A program made the position numbers and the translations under genes. The notes under the pieces are model-generated. The model saw only the letters and a list, made by a program, of their open reading frames with translations. It searched no databases and was not told where the DNA came from. A stretch of 64,000 nucleotides of DNA, from assembly GCF_000950575.1 (NCBI RefSeq), contig NZ_CP011005.1:2666001-2730000 (forward strand), written 5' to 3'. The stretch is from Psychromicrobium lacuslunae (GTDB lineage Bacteria; Actinomycetota; Actinomycetes; Actinomycetales; Micrococcaceae). Shown here in pieces: positions 52,331-60,866 of the stretch. Positions within the stretch are counted from its first letter, which is position 1, and every line of letters begins with the position of its first letter.

Positions 52331-53241
52331 TGGAATCCCCGCTCCCGGTGCGCAATGGCGTCAACGCCACTCGCCTGAGATTGCCGGATTCCGGACCCTG
52401 GCAAACCGCGATGGAATACCTGCTTGATCGCTTTGACCACGTCGACCCGCAGGGCATTATTGACCGGTTTGAACGAGGTGAGGTCCGCGCACTGGGCGGC
52501 GAAGTGATCACTCCGACCACTCCGTTGAACGCTCACACCTTCCTCTGGTACTACCGCGAACTTCCGGTGGAAAAGCGGCTACCGGTCGAGGTGAGCGTGC
52601 TTCATCAAGACGAGCACTTGGTAGTGGTCGATAAACCGCATTTCCTGCCCACCACGCCGGGCGGCATGTACGTGGCCGAATCGGCGTTGGTACGACTGCG
52701 GTTGTTACTGGGCCTGCCCGAGCTGGTGCCGATCCACCGGCTGGATCGGATGACCGCAGGGGTGCTGCTGTTCGCTGCGAATCCACTAACTCGAGGAAAG
52801 TATCAACTTCTCTTTGAGCGCCGCCAGGTTCGAAAAAGCTATCAAGCGGTGGCTGGGGTACGAACCGACCTAGCACTGCCATTGACCATCCGAAGCAGAA
52901 TCTACAAATCGCGCAGTTACCTGCTGAGCCAGGAACTACCGGGCGAGCCCAATGCGGAAACCCGGATTTCGTTATTAACTAGCTGGCCTACCGAGTTCGG
53001 TGAGCGCGGTCTCTACCAGCTTGAGCCACATTCCGGGAAGACGCATCAACTGCGCGTCCATCTGGCTTCACTCGGCCTGGGCATCGTCAACGATCCCTTC
53101 TATCCACGTTTGCTTGACCAAGCCCCCGACGACTACGACAAACCCTTACAACTTCTGGCGCATCGCCTGGAGTTCACCGATCCGTTGAGCCACCGTCCGG
53201 TCTGCTTTGAAAGCCAGCTGACGTTGAGCGAGGCCGCCTAG
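52327..53241 (+). CDS. RluA-family RNA pseudouridine synthase
   Basis: This 304-residue enzyme converts uridine to pseudouridine in rRNA or tRNA. The catalytic motif is IHRLDRMTAGVLLF (Asp), preceded by LVVVDKPHFLPTTPGGMYV and followed by HSGKTHQLRVHLASLG. There is no S4 domain. Length and motif set resemble the actinobacterial RluA-like group. The start is the GTG at 52327, overlapping nei2. It ends against the convergent gene at 53238. Confidence 0.93.
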   Translation: MMESPLPVRNGVNATRLRLPDSGPWQTAMEYLLDRFDHVDPQGIIDRFERGEVRALGGEVITPTTPLNAHTFLWYYRELPVEKRLPVEVSVLHQDEHLVVVDKPHFLPTTPGGMYVAESALVRLRLLLGLPELVPIHRLDRMTAGVLLFAANPLTRGKYQLLFERRQVRKSYQAVAGVRTDLALPLTIRSRIYKSRSYLLSQELPGEPNAETRISLLTSWPTEFGERGLYQLEPHSGKTHQLRVHLASLGLGIVNDPFYPRLLDQAPDDYDKPLQLLAHRLEFTDPLSHRPVCFESQLTLSEAA

Positions 53242-53546
53242 CCGACGAAGAGCCACTTGCCGCCGCGACGGCGCAGCGTGGTGAGTCTTCCCGTGGTCGC
53301 CACCTGCTCAACCGCCTCGCGCAGCTGGCCGCAGGCGGCCATCGCCTGTGCGTCCTCCTCACTGTCGGTACTGGTTTCCACCAGGAACCTCAGCGTGATC
53401 ACCGGAACGCGGCCCACCACGTCGAGCTGATTCGCCTCAACCAAGTGAATCGAAGAGAGCGTCTCGATAGCGGTTTTCATCACCACTTCGGGAGCGTGTC
53501 CCGGGCGTAGTCCGGTGATTTGCAAGACGGCGCGGTAGGAAGGCAC
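53238..53546 (-). CDS. conserved hypothetical protein, 102 residues
   Basis: This is a small soluble protein of mixed alpha/beta composition (MPSYRAVLQITGLRPGHAPE; ends RRRGGKWLFVG). It has a beta-strand/helix pattern like small ferredoxin-fold proteins, but no motif I can name. It is directly upstream, on the same strand, of nothing obviously linked; the SRPBCC-like gene starts further upstream and could be co-transcribed. It shares its stop region with the pseudouridine synthase gene. Confidence 0.75.
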   Translation of the reverse strand: MPSYRAVLQITGLRPGHAPEVVMKTAIETLSSIHLVEANQLDVVGRVPVITLRFLVETSTDSEEDAQAMAACGQLREAVEQVATTGRLTTLRRRGGKWLFVG

Positions 53547-53555
53547 CGAATAAGC

Positions 53556-54119
53556 CTATGTGCTGCCGCCGACAGTTCTGGCGTATTCATCGTTAGTTTG
53601 TTGCCAACGCGGGTAATGCTCTTGGTACCAGGATTCCCAGTCCACCGACCCACCGTTGAGCACGGTATCGAGATGGTCCAGATGCAGATGCCACCCAGCC
53701 AAAACACTCAGTCGGGTCGCCTCATCCGGAGCGTCGACGATGGCGGTGAAGCGCACCTCGGTGCCTTGGACTTCATCGGAAGAAGACTGGGCCTCGCGCT
53801 GTCCGGGACGTAGCTCCCAGCGCAACACGCCGTGCGCGCTATTGTCCATCTCAAATACCTGTTCGGGTATCACTTCAAGTAGAGTGCCCGGCCACCAATC
53901 CATTGGCGCTTCACCGGGCGGCGTGTTCTGCCAACGCAAGTCCCAGGCCGCACCAGCCTCCAGCACGCCGCGCGCCTCTGCCCACCACAGCTTCGTCCGC
54001 TCCGGATCGGTCAGTGCTAACCAGAGCACGGCAACCGGCTGAGTGTAAAAACGTCGAAAACTCAGCTTAAAGCGGCCATCCTCCAATTCCTCAAGAGTGC
54101 CTAAGTCTTTCCCGCTCAT
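53556..54119 (-). CDS. SRPBCC/AHSA1-domain protein
   Basis: This is a 187-residue soluble protein with an AHSA1/START-like fold. It shows IYTQP-like entry (FYTQPVAVLWLALTDPERTK), W-containing core residues in WDLRWQNTPPGEAPMDWWPG and a C-terminal helix starting TRLSVLAGWHLHLDHLDTVL. Such proteins bind small hydrophobic ligands or co-chaperone partners. The start ATG at 54117-54119 has an AGAGGTG site; a longer frame upstream crosses the perfect palindrome at 54187 and is not used. Confidence 0.88.
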   Translation of the reverse strand: MSGKDLGTLEELEDGRFKLSFRRFYTQPVAVLWLALTDPERTKLWWAEARGVLEAGAAWDLRWQNTPPGEAPMDWWPGTLLEVIPEQVFEMDNSAHGVLRWELRPGQREAQSSSDEVQGTEVRFTAIVDAPDEATRLSVLAGWHLHLDHLDTVLNGGSVDWESWYQEHYPRWQQTNDEYARTVGGST

Positions 54120-54186
54120 GATTTCACCTCTCTTTCCAGTATTCGCCGAGTGTTTCAAACTGTCCAGGGCACGACCATCCCCCCAT

Positions 54187-54243
54187 CGAGTTCGGAGATC
54201 TGCACGTTTCCAGGCCCAGATAACGTGCAGATCTCCGAACTCG
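54187..54243. repeat. perfect 22-bp palindromic repeat
   Basis: Arms at 54187-54208 (beginning CGAGTTCGGAGATCTGCA) and 54222-54243 are perfectly complementary, with a 13-nt loop. It lies between divergent genes, so it is not a terminator. It shares about 16 of 22 bases with the palindrome at 60739-60797. Confidence 0.85.
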
Positions 54244-54374
54244 GCGGCCAATAGTGGTGGATGACGCGGGATGACGCGCGGTGACCAGCCATGACGGGCC
54301 GTTTCCGAGAACGAGGCGCCGGTCCTAGGCTGGGGTCGAAGGAATTTGTCTCCCCGCATCGAGGTTCACCAAAT

Positions 54375-55145
54375 ATGGCAAACAGTAGTTGGCAACAATT
54401 CCGCGACCACCGCAACCAGAGCCTACCCAGCCCGCACGGCTGGCTGAGCCTGACCTCTCTGCAGTGGCTACCCAATGAGCCCGGGAAACTGGACGGTGTA
54501 CCGGGGTTATGGAGTGTCAGCGGTGAGCTGGCCAAGGTCAGCGCTACTGCCCAAGATGGCTTGCAGGTGTTGAGCAGCGAAGCACCCCTCGACGGAGAAT
54601 TGCGCGCTGAGCTGGCCGAAAACGAATCGGTGAACTGGCTTCGTTTCGGCACTGTGCTGATCGAACTCGCCAAGCGCGGTGGTAGCTACGCAATCCGAAC
54701 CAGAGATTCGGCAGCGCCCACGCTGAACGGCTTCAAAGGAGTGCCCACCTTCGACTACGCCGACGAGTTCATCGCCGACGGCCAGTTCGTTCGCTACCCG
54801 ACGCCGCAGTTACGCGAGATTGCCACCGCGAATCCGCGGGTGCCTGGTCAGGCCGAAATTGTTGGTGAGATCAGCTTCGAATTGGCCGGACAATCGCACA
54901 CCTTGCTCGCCCAGCAGAACGGTGACGATCTACTGGTCAACTTCCACGACACGAGCAACGGTGAGCAAACCGCGGGATGGCGTTTCCTGACCGTCAAAGC
55001 CCCTGATGATGCCGGCGCGGTCCAGCTCGACTTCAACTACGCGCTGAACTGGCCAAGCGGCTTTAGCGCTTTTGGCACCTGCCCGCGACCGCTCGCCGAG
55101 AACACCCTCGACGTCCCGGTACTCGCCGGAGAGAAACACCTCTGA
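54375..55145 (+). CDS. DUF1684 domain protein
   Basis: This is a 256-residue soluble protein of the DUF1684 family, of unknown role. It is recognised by WQQFRDHRNQSLPSPHGWLSLTSLQWL near the start, described here as the W-x3-R...L-P-HGWL pattern. The C-terminal signature reads LDFNYALNWPSGFSAFGTCP, then RPLAENTLDVPV. The ATG at 54375 (MANSSW) is taken as start. It is divergent from the SRPBCC gene and ends 55 bp before the convergent acyl-CoA dehydrogenase gene. Confidence 0.88.
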   Translation: MANSSWQQFRDHRNQSLPSPHGWLSLTSLQWLPNEPGKLDGVPGLWSVSGELAKVSATAQDGLQVLSSEAPLDGELRAELAENESVNWLRFGTVLIELAKRGGSYAIRTRDSAAPTLNGFKGVPTFDYADEFIADGQFVRYPTPQLREIATANPRVPGQAEIVGEISFELAGQSHTLLAQQNGDDLLVNFHDTSNGEQTAGWRFLTVKAPDDAGAVQLDFNYALNWPSGFSAFGTCPRPLAENTLDVPVLAGEKHL

Positions 55146-55199
55146 TACAGGGCGGGCTAAACCAGGATCAATAGCGTCGCTAGGAACCACCAAGCGGCT

Positions 55200-56375
55200 T
55201 TAGACGATGGCAGAAATTCCGGTGATGGCACGCCCGGCGATCAAAGTGTTCACCTCGTAAGAACCTTCATAGGTGAAGATAGCTTCAGCATCGGCAAAGC
55301 ACTTGGCCATCCGGTAATCCGTCACGATGCCATTGCCGCCCAGAATGGAGCGGCCCATCGCCACCGTCTCCCGCATCCGATCAGTGGTGAAAGCCTTAGC
55401 CAGCGCAACCTGCTCCATCGCCACCTCGGGCAGCGAGGTGAGCTGGGCCATCATGGTCAGCGAGGCAGTGGCATTGCCGAGCATTTTCACTAGCTGAGCT
55501 TGAATCAGCTGAAATGAGGCCAGCGGGCGACCAAATTGCAGGCGTTCCAGCGCGTACTGCCGAGCAATATCAAAGGCACCCAATTGCTGGCCAACCGCCT
55601 GCCAAGCCACCATAATGCGCGAGCCCTGCAGCAGCACATTGGTGTCTTTGAAGGAGTCAATGCCCTGGAAGCGATCCGCCTCGGAGATCCTTACATCGTT
55701 GAGCAAGATATGCGCATTCTGCACGGTGCGAAGCGCAATTTTATTTTCGATCTTCTCCCGGCTGACCCCTGGCAACCGGGCATCTAAAATGAATCCACGC
55801 ATCTGCCGAGTCTCTTCATCCCGGGCCCAGAGCAGCATGTAATCGCAAAAAGTGCCATTGCCGATCCAACGCTTCGCTCCGTTAATCAGCCAAGAATCAC
55901 CATCGCGACGGGCTGTAGTGGCCATCCCGCCAGCGACGTCGGAACCGTGCTCCGGTTCGGTGAGTGCGAAAGCTCCCGTGCTGCGCAAGGCGAGCGCATC
56001 GGCGAGGTACCGCTCACGCTGCTCGTCATTACCGAACTGATAAAGCGACTCCACGAAAAGGTCGTGATGCACCAGGAAGAAGGTCGCCAATGAGGTGTCC
56101 ACCCGGGTCATCTCGGCTATTACCAAACCCGAGAACAGTGGACTGTAGCCCTGTTGAATTGCGGTGGAGAGCCCTAGCTTGGCCAGTTCTGGCAGGATGT
56201 GCTCAGGGAATTCGGCGGCGTTCCACCAATCGACGCAATAGGGAGCCACCTGTTCGGCGAGAAATTCCCGCAGGCGGCCGAGCTTCTGCTGCTCGAAGCC
56301 GGTCAACCCGGCCTCTAAGGAGAAGAAATCGGCGGTCGGTAGCCCGGCATCGGCGGCGAGCTGATCGACTGTCAT
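55200..56375 (-). CDS. acyl-CoA dehydrogenase (glutaryl-CoA dehydrogenase-like)
   Basis: This is a 391-residue FAD enzyme oxidising an acyl-CoA. The FAD/CoA loop is [20 protein letters not shown], the catalytic Glu lies in [10 protein letters not shown], and the terminal [10 protein letters not shown] is like glutaryl-CoA dehydrogenase. The residues that mark decarboxylating members cannot be judged by eye, so the substrate is open. Its start overlaps the stop of the SDR gene (56372-56375), giving a two-gene fatty or organic acyl-CoA oxidation operon. Confidence 0.93.
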   Translation of the reverse strand: MTVDQLAADAGLPTADFFSLEAGLTGFEQQKLGRLREFLAEQVAPYCVDWWNAAEFPEHILPELAKLGLSTAIQQGYSPLFSGLVIAEMTRVDTSLATFFLVHHDLFVESLYQFGNDEQRERYLADALALRSTGAFALTEPEHGSDVAGGMATTARRDGDSWLINGAKRWIGNGTFCDYMLLWARDEETRQMRGFILDARLPGVSREKIENKIALRTVQNAHILLNDVRISEADRFQGIDSFKDTNVLLQGSRIMVAWQAVGQQLGAFDIARQYALERLQFGRPLASFQLIQAQLVKMLGNATASLTMMAQLTSLPEVAMEQVALAKAFTTDRMRETVAMGRSILGGNGIVTDYRMAKCFADAEAIFTYEGSYEVNTLIAGRAITGISAIV

Positions 56376-57175
56376 TTGGGCTGCATCCTGATTGCGCCGT
56401 CGAGCCGGATGGTCTCGCCATTGAGCATCGCATTCGCCACAATATGCTCCACCAAGGCAGCGTACTCCTCGGGCTTACCGAGCCTCGAGGGATGCGGTAC
56501 CTGAGCAGCTAGGGAGTCCTGGGCGGCTTGCGGCAGCCCAGCCATCATCGGGGTTTCAAAAATACCCGGTGCAATCGTCATCACCCGGATCTGGGACCTG
56601 GCCAGTTCGCGCGCTACCGGCAACGTCATCGCAGCCACCGCACCTTTAGAGGCCGAATAAGCAGCCTGACCGATCTGACCGTCGAAGGCGGCCACCGAGG
56701 CGGTGTTCACCACCACGCCGCGTTCCTCGGTCTCGAACTCGCCCACGGTCGGCGAATTCTCAGCCATCTTCGCGGCGGCCAGCCGGAGCACATTGAAAGT
56801 ACCAATCAGGTTGACCTGAATGACCCTGACAAAGGCCTCGATCGGCAGCACCCCTTCCTTGCCCAGTACCTTGCCCGGGGTAGCAATTCCGGCACAGTTC
56901 ACCACGACTCGGAGCGGACCCAATTGGCCGGCAATTTCGATCGCCTCTTTGACTTCTTGGTCGTGCAACACGTTCGCGGGCACGAATACCGCGCTCTTCT
57001 CGCGTTGCGCACTCAGTTCCCGGGCTAGTTCCGCCCCGTTCGAGGTAGGCAAATCAATGAGCACCACGGTCAGCCCGGCTGCGTGCAGGCGACGAGCCGT
57101 CGCGGCACCGAGCCCGGAGGCACCACCGGTAATCAGAGCCGTTGCGTTTTCGTTCGCCAAACTAGTCAGGTCCAC
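56372..57175 (-). CDS. HSD10-like short-chain dehydrogenase
   Basis: This 267-residue NAD-dependent dehydrogenase of the 3-hydroxyacyl-CoA dehydrogenase type 2 branch has the cofactor motif [19 protein letters not shown], the NAG-like motif [12 protein letters not shown], and the active-site YSASKG with a preceding serine. The end, [20 protein letters not shown] followed by [14 protein letters not shown], is typical of that branch. The GTG at 57173-57175 has a strong GAGGAGG site. It acts with the overlapping acyl-CoA dehydrogenase. Confidence 0.93.
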   Translation of the reverse strand: MDLTSLANENATALITGGASGLGAATARRLHAAGLTVVLIDLPTSNGAELARELSAQREKSAVFVPANVLHDQEVKEAIEIAGQLGPLRVVVNCAGIATPGKVLGKEGVLPIEAFVRVIQVNLIGTFNVLRLAAAKMAENSPTVGEFETEERGVVVNTASVAAFDGQIGQAAYSASKGAVAAMTLPVARELARSQIRVMTIAPGIFETPMMAGLPQAAQDSLAAQVPHPSRLGKPEEYAALVEHIVANAMLNGETIRLDGAIRMQPK

Positions 57176-57301
57176 AAGTCCTCCTCAGAAACTTTTCCGT
57201 TAAAGAATCCTAACTGAGATTACTAACCGCTCGAAGGAACACAGCAGCCCAGCTCTTTGATTGCAGCAGGATTCGTTCAGTGTCCGAGATAAGGTGGTGG
57301 C

Positions 57302-58378
57302 ATGACCAGCGCCGAGGAGTGGGCAGCACGCGCCGCAGCGGCGGGTGCTGCGGTGAACACTCGCTTCGGCCATCGCCTTTTCGGCCTACCTGGCACTTGG
57401 CTAGGCCGAATTTCCAGCGCTGGGGTGCAACGCACCGAATGGCACTATTGGTGGCAGGCGCACTACCTGGATTGTCTGGTCGACGCTGGCTGGCGGGAAT
57501 ATCTAGCTCACGAGAATGAAGCCCTGCGGCTCAGCATGCGTCGGATCAAAGCCCTGCCAAGAACCATCCGACTGCGAAATTTCCTGCGTTTCAGCAATAG
57601 CTTCTTTGACGATATGGCCTGGCTGGCGCTAGCTGCGGGCCGGGCCGATGCGCTGCGGCGCAAGGCCGAGGGGAAAGCCCTGCCACAGGCCCGTGCGGTG
57701 CGACGAAGCCTGGAACCGCAGCTACGCAAAGCCTTCAGTGATGAACTGGGCGGCGGTATGTTCTGGTCAAAGCAGCGAGATTACAAGAATGCCCCGGTGA
57801 ATGGCCCCGGCGCCCTCTATTTCGCCCGGACCGGCGATGCCAGCCGGGCCCAGCGGATCCTGGATTGGATGCGTGAGTATCTCTGGGATCCGGAACGCCA
57901 GCTCTACATTGACGGCGTTCACCTGCGTCTCGATGGCCCGGAACGTGAGGAAACTATTTGGAGTTATAACCAGGGACCAGTGCTCGGTGCGCTTTGTGCG
58001 CTGCCCACCCCGGAAAATCTCGTACTGGCCGCCGAGGTCATCGATGGCGTGGAACGCGGTTTACTGGACAATGGCGCACTACGTTTGCACGGCGACGGTG
58101 ATCCGGGCCTGTTCACCGGAATCCTGGCTCGCTACCTCTCAATTGCCGCACGCACCAGCTCGTTACCGGAGTCCAGCAGGTCCACCGCCCGCCAGATGGT
58201 TTTCGACACCGCCGAGGCGCTCTGGGAGTCGCGCTCGAGCGAGCAACCACTGCTTTTTACCGACCGGCTGGGGATCAGCGCTGATCAGGCGTTTCCTGGG
58301 GCGGGGGCTGTCGATCTATCGACTCAGCTGCAGGCTTGGATGATTTTCGAAGTGGCACATCAGCTCGCCTTGGCCTGA
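57302..58378 (+). CDS. GH76-like alpha-mannanase family protein, no signal peptide
   Basis: This is a 358-residue (alpha/alpha)6-barrel protein resembling glycoside hydrolase family 76 (alpha-1,6-mannanase). It shows the catalytic DD pair (D103, D104) in NSFFDDMAWLALAAGRA and the family motif IWSYNQGPVLGALCAL. No signal peptide or Tat motif is present, so it would act in the cytoplasm unless exported another way. An AAGG lies about 8 bp before the ATG. Its 3' end overlaps the convergent PAP2 gene by 104 bp. Confidence 0.88.
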   Translation: MTSAEEWAARAAAAGAAVNTRFGHRLFGLPGTWLGRISSAGVQRTEWHYWWQAHYLDCLVDAGWREYLAHENEALRLSMRRIKALPRTIRLRNFLRFSNSFFDDMAWLALAAGRADALRRKAEGKALPQARAVRRSLEPQLRKAFSDELGGGMFWSKQRDYKNAPVNGPGALYFARTGDASRAQRILDWMREYLWDPERQLYIDGVHLRLDGPEREETIWSYNQGPVLGALCALPTPENLVLAAEVIDGVERGLLDNGALRLHGDGDPGLFTGILARYLSIAARTSSLPESSRSTARQMVFDTAEALWESRSSEQPLLFTDRLGISADQAFPGAGAVDLSTQLQAWMIFEVAHQLALA

Positions 58379-59036
58379 ACACGTCGACGGCTATCAGCAC
58401 CCCAAGGAAGAAGACAGCGATCGGAATCGAAGCGCTGATATCGGTCAGCCAGTGATATCCCAGGTACATTCTGCTTAGCGCCATCAAGCTGATCAGCAGC
58501 GCCGCTGAGACTATCCACAACAGTAATTTCAGCCTGGAGAACTTACGGCTGAGCAGCAGATAGCCGAGGGCCAAAATAAAGATCGAGATACCCAGGGTGT
58601 GCCCGGAGGGGAAGGAGAAGGAGTGATTGGCGCCGGTGGCCATATCGACCAGCGGTGGTCGACGTCGACCAACCAGATGCTTGATGATATTCGAAGTCGC
58701 GGCGCCCAGGGCCATCGCCGCGACCCACAGCATGGGTCGCCACCAATCCCGGCTGATCAACAGCCAGAGGCCCGCACTGATCAGCACAATGCTGGCTAGC
58801 CAGGGCGGCGAACCCAAGGTGCTGATCACGGCAAAGAAGATCGTCCAGCCTCGGCTACGTTGACGCAGCAGGTCTTGGAACGCCAGCCGATCCAAGCTGG
58901 CTAAGCCACCCCCGGTGTGCACCATGCTGTAGACCGCGATGAATCCTGCGATGCCCAGCAACACCAGCGTTCCGCTGAGAATCAAGAGCCCTCGGGAACG
59001 ATCGATGGGCCAAGCGCTGAATTGCAGGGATCTCAC
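58275..59036 (-). CDS. PAP2-family membrane phosphatase
   Basis: This is a 253-residue membrane phosphatase with six predicted helices. All three PAP2 motifs are intact: K-x6-RP (KHLVGRRRPP), PSGH (FPSGHTLG) and SR-x5-H-x3-D (SRMYLGYHWLTD). Substrates are likely lipid phosphates such as undecaprenyl pyrophosphate. The last 34 residues, a polar tail after the final helix, lie in the overlap with the GH76-like gene. An ATG at 59034-59036 starts the frame. Confidence 0.92.
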   Translation of the reverse strand: MRSLQFSAWPIDRSRGLLILSGTLVLLGIAGFIAVYSMVHTGGGLASLDRLAFQDLLRQRSRGWTIFFAVISTLGSPPWLASIVLISAGLWLLISRDWWRPMLWVAAMALGAATSNIIKHLVGRRRPPLVDMATGANHSFSFPSGHTLGISIFILALGYLLLSRKFSRLKLLLWIVSAALLISLMALSRMYLGYHWLTDISASIPIAVFFLGVLIAVDVFRPRRADVPLRKSSKPAAESIDRQPPPQETPDQR

Positions 59037-59133
59037 CTATTTATCTTGCCTGAAAAAACTGGGTGAGCGCTGTGCCAGCTCTAACTCATAGCCAATTGGC
59101 TATCACCGGAACTCTTTCAACAACGGTTTAGCT

Positions 59134-59730
59134 TCAGTTCTTCGGCTTTGCCCGTTGCGGGTAGGGAGTTTCGTGACGGGCCAGCATCTCGACAAAGCTG
59201 GCGATCTTGCGTTGTTTAGCCGCCTCCGTCTTGAGCTGGCTATAGCGGAAATAGAGCGCAAAGCGGTTTTGTGCGGTCAGTAACTCGAACATATTCTGCG
59301 CCTCGGCGTTGGCAGCGATAGCGGCGAGCATTTCGGCGGGGAGCACGGCCTCGCTCGAACGTGCGTAAGCCCGCTCCCAACGACCGTCGGCTTTGGCCGC
59401 CTCGACGGCAGCAAGACCCGCAGGCTGTAGCCTGCCCTCGTTCTCCAGCCGAGCAATGATCTCGGTATTGCGTTCCGACCAGATGCTCTTCGGCCCACGC
59501 GGAGTCCAACGTTGGAAGGTGCTCTGCTCGTCCCGCCTTCTCACCTGCCCATCAATCCAACCAAAACACAGCGCCTCCTCGAGGGCTAGTTGGTAGGTTA
59601 TCTCGGTGACCTGGCCGCCTTTTTTGTGATGCGCCAGCCAGACGCCAGGACTGTCGCGGTGGTTCTGCAGCAGCCATTCTCGCCACTGCGCCACATCACG
59701 CAAGACTAACTCGGGCAATTCAATAGCCAT
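59134..59730 (-). CDS. YdeI/OmpD-associated family protein
   Basis: This 198-residue soluble protein is of the YdeI (bacteriocin-protection/OmpD-associated) family. It shows WLLQNHRDSPGVWLAHHKKG, then LALEEALCFGWIDGQ and FQRWTPRGPKSIWSERN. The C-terminal helices (FELLTAQNRFALYFRYSQLK, then AKQRKIASFVEMLA) fit the family. The molecular activity is unknown. It is monocistronic, with its start ATG at 59728-59730. Confidence 0.9.
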   Translation of the reverse strand: MAIELPELVLRDVAQWREWLLQNHRDSPGVWLAHHKKGGQVTEITYQLALEEALCFGWIDGQVRRRDEQSTFQRWTPRGPKSIWSERNTEIIARLENEGRLQPAGLAAVEAAKADGRWERAYARSSEAVLPAEMLAAIAANAEAQNMFELLTAQNRFALYFRYSQLKTEAAKQRKIASFVEMLARHETPYPQRAKPKN

Positions 59731-59789
59731 TCGCCCATGGTAGTCCTGATCATCTCAAGAGCATTGATCTTAGTTCCTTAGCTTGCTAG

Positions 59790-59801
59790 CATTCTAGAAT
59801 G
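59790..59801. promoter_or_regulatory. 12-bp palindrome over the RHH gene start
   Basis: CATTCTAGAATG is a perfect palindrome whose last three bases are the ATG of the 55-residue ribbon-helix-helix gene. It is a possible autoregulatory site. Confidence 0.4.
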
Positions 59802-59966
59802 AGTGACGGCAAGGTGCAGTTCAACGTCTATTTACCCGCCGCACTAGTCCGCGATATTAAACATCGCGGCGTCGATGAAAGCACTAGCCTCTCCGCCCTG
59901 GTCGAGAAGGCTCTGCGACACTACCTGCAAACGGAGATAAGCCAAGCCACCGAAGGAGAGCAATAA
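59799..59966 (+). CDS. ribbon-helix-helix small DNA-binding protein
   Basis: This 55-residue protein has a CopG/RHH-1-like fold: a strand [20 protein letters not shown] followed by a helix with [17 protein letters not shown] proteins bind DNA as dimers. The start ATG at 59799 overlaps a 12-bp palindrome and has no Shine-Dalgarno sequence, suggesting a leaderless mRNA. Its stop overlaps the VOC gene start (TAATG). Small RHH genes are often antitoxins, but the partner here is not a known toxin. Confidence 0.7.
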   Translation: MSDGKVQFNVYLPAALVRDIKHRGVDESTSLSALVEKALRHYLQTEISQATEGEQ

Positions 59967-60709
59967 TGCTGCGCGTCCGTCCCATCCACTTCACCTCTCG
60001 GGTGCAGGAATTCTCTGCCCTCTTTGATGCCCTTGGCTTAGTCAGAGTGGTTAACGATGTCGACTGGCTTGAGTTCGACGCCGGTTCTGGCAGTGTCGCC
60101 CTACACCGTACTGCGGCCGATTCCACCGACGACGGGGTCACCTATCTGGGATTCCAGGTCAAGGACCTCGACGTCTTTGCCGAACGCACCCGCGTTGCCG
60201 GAAGCCAGGCTGAGATCCTTCAGGAAGCACACGGCAGAACCGCCAAAATCACCGCTCGCGACGGCTTGGAATTCATGGTTGACCCCACAGATCACCTAGA
60301 AACTGTTGCAACCGCAAATCCGCAGCTGTCAGTCAACGCGCTGTGGTACACCCCAGAAGTGGCAGCTGCGGCGCAGGACTTAGGAAACATCGGAGCCATC
60401 CCGGTGAGCACCGCGAAGAATGGCCAATTCGCCGACTTCAAGGCGAAAAATGGCGGCAAGGTCCTGGTACATATCGCTGAGAAACCAGCACACGGCGGGC
60501 TGGGCTTCGGCTATCACGGCAAACTAGAGGTCCTTCTCGAACGGTTACAGGCACACCAGGTGCAAGCTCACATCATTGATGAAAGCTATGGCCGAACCCT
60601 GCACCTGAGCAATCCGGACTACGCGGAGCTGCCCAATAACCCCACCGGAGCAACCATCTGGATCAATGAAGAGGATCAAGAGGACCACTACGGCTACCTC
60701 AAGCACTAA
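59966..60709 (+). CDS. two-domain VOC-superfamily protein
   Basis: This 247-residue soluble protein is built of two glyoxalase/bleomycin-resistance (VOC) beta-alpha-beta units (about 1-115 and 118-245). The first has HFTSRVQEFSALFDALGLVR and the second ends with DYAELPNNPTGATIWINEED. Metal ligands of active glyoxalase or dioxygenase members are not clearly complete (H8 and E-type partners are candidates). The start ATG overlaps the RHH gene stop, so the two are coupled. The role may be binding of, or resistance to, a small molecule; unproven. Confidence 0.85.
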   Translation: MLRVRPIHFTSRVQEFSALFDALGLVRVVNDVDWLEFDAGSGSVALHRTAADSTDDGVTYLGFQVKDLDVFAERTRVAGSQAEILQEAHGRTAKITARDGLEFMVDPTDHLETVATANPQLSVNALWYTPEVAAAAQDLGNIGAIPVSTAKNGQFADFKAKNGGKVLVHIAEKPAHGGLGFGYHGKLEVLLERLQAHQVQAHIIDESYGRTLHLSNPDYAELPNNPTGATIWINEEDQEDHYGYLKH

Positions 60710-60738
60710 GATCTCAGCTGCTCCCCTCGCAGCAATGC

Positions 60739-60797
60739 TCGAGTGTGCAGTTCTACATCTTTTGGACGCCTCAAAAGATGTAAATCTGCACACTCGA
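60739..60797. repeat. 26-bp near-perfect palindromic repeat
   Basis: Arms at 60739-60764 and 60772-60797 pair at 24 of 26 positions over a 7-nt loop. It lies between tandem genes. The right arm and its CGACGGAGGG flank recur at 20094-20116, and the arm core resembles the palindrome at 54187-54243. Confidence 0.85.
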
Positions 60798-60866
60798 CGG
60801 AGGGTCGGCGAGGGCTCGAGCAACGAGGGTTCATACTTCCGTGCGAATTTCCGGTAAAACTGAATC

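Noticed and set aside
59799-60709. Calling the RHH-VOC pair a toxin-antitoxin system
   Set aside because: The VOC protein has no toxin motif; only the gene arrangement is suggestive.
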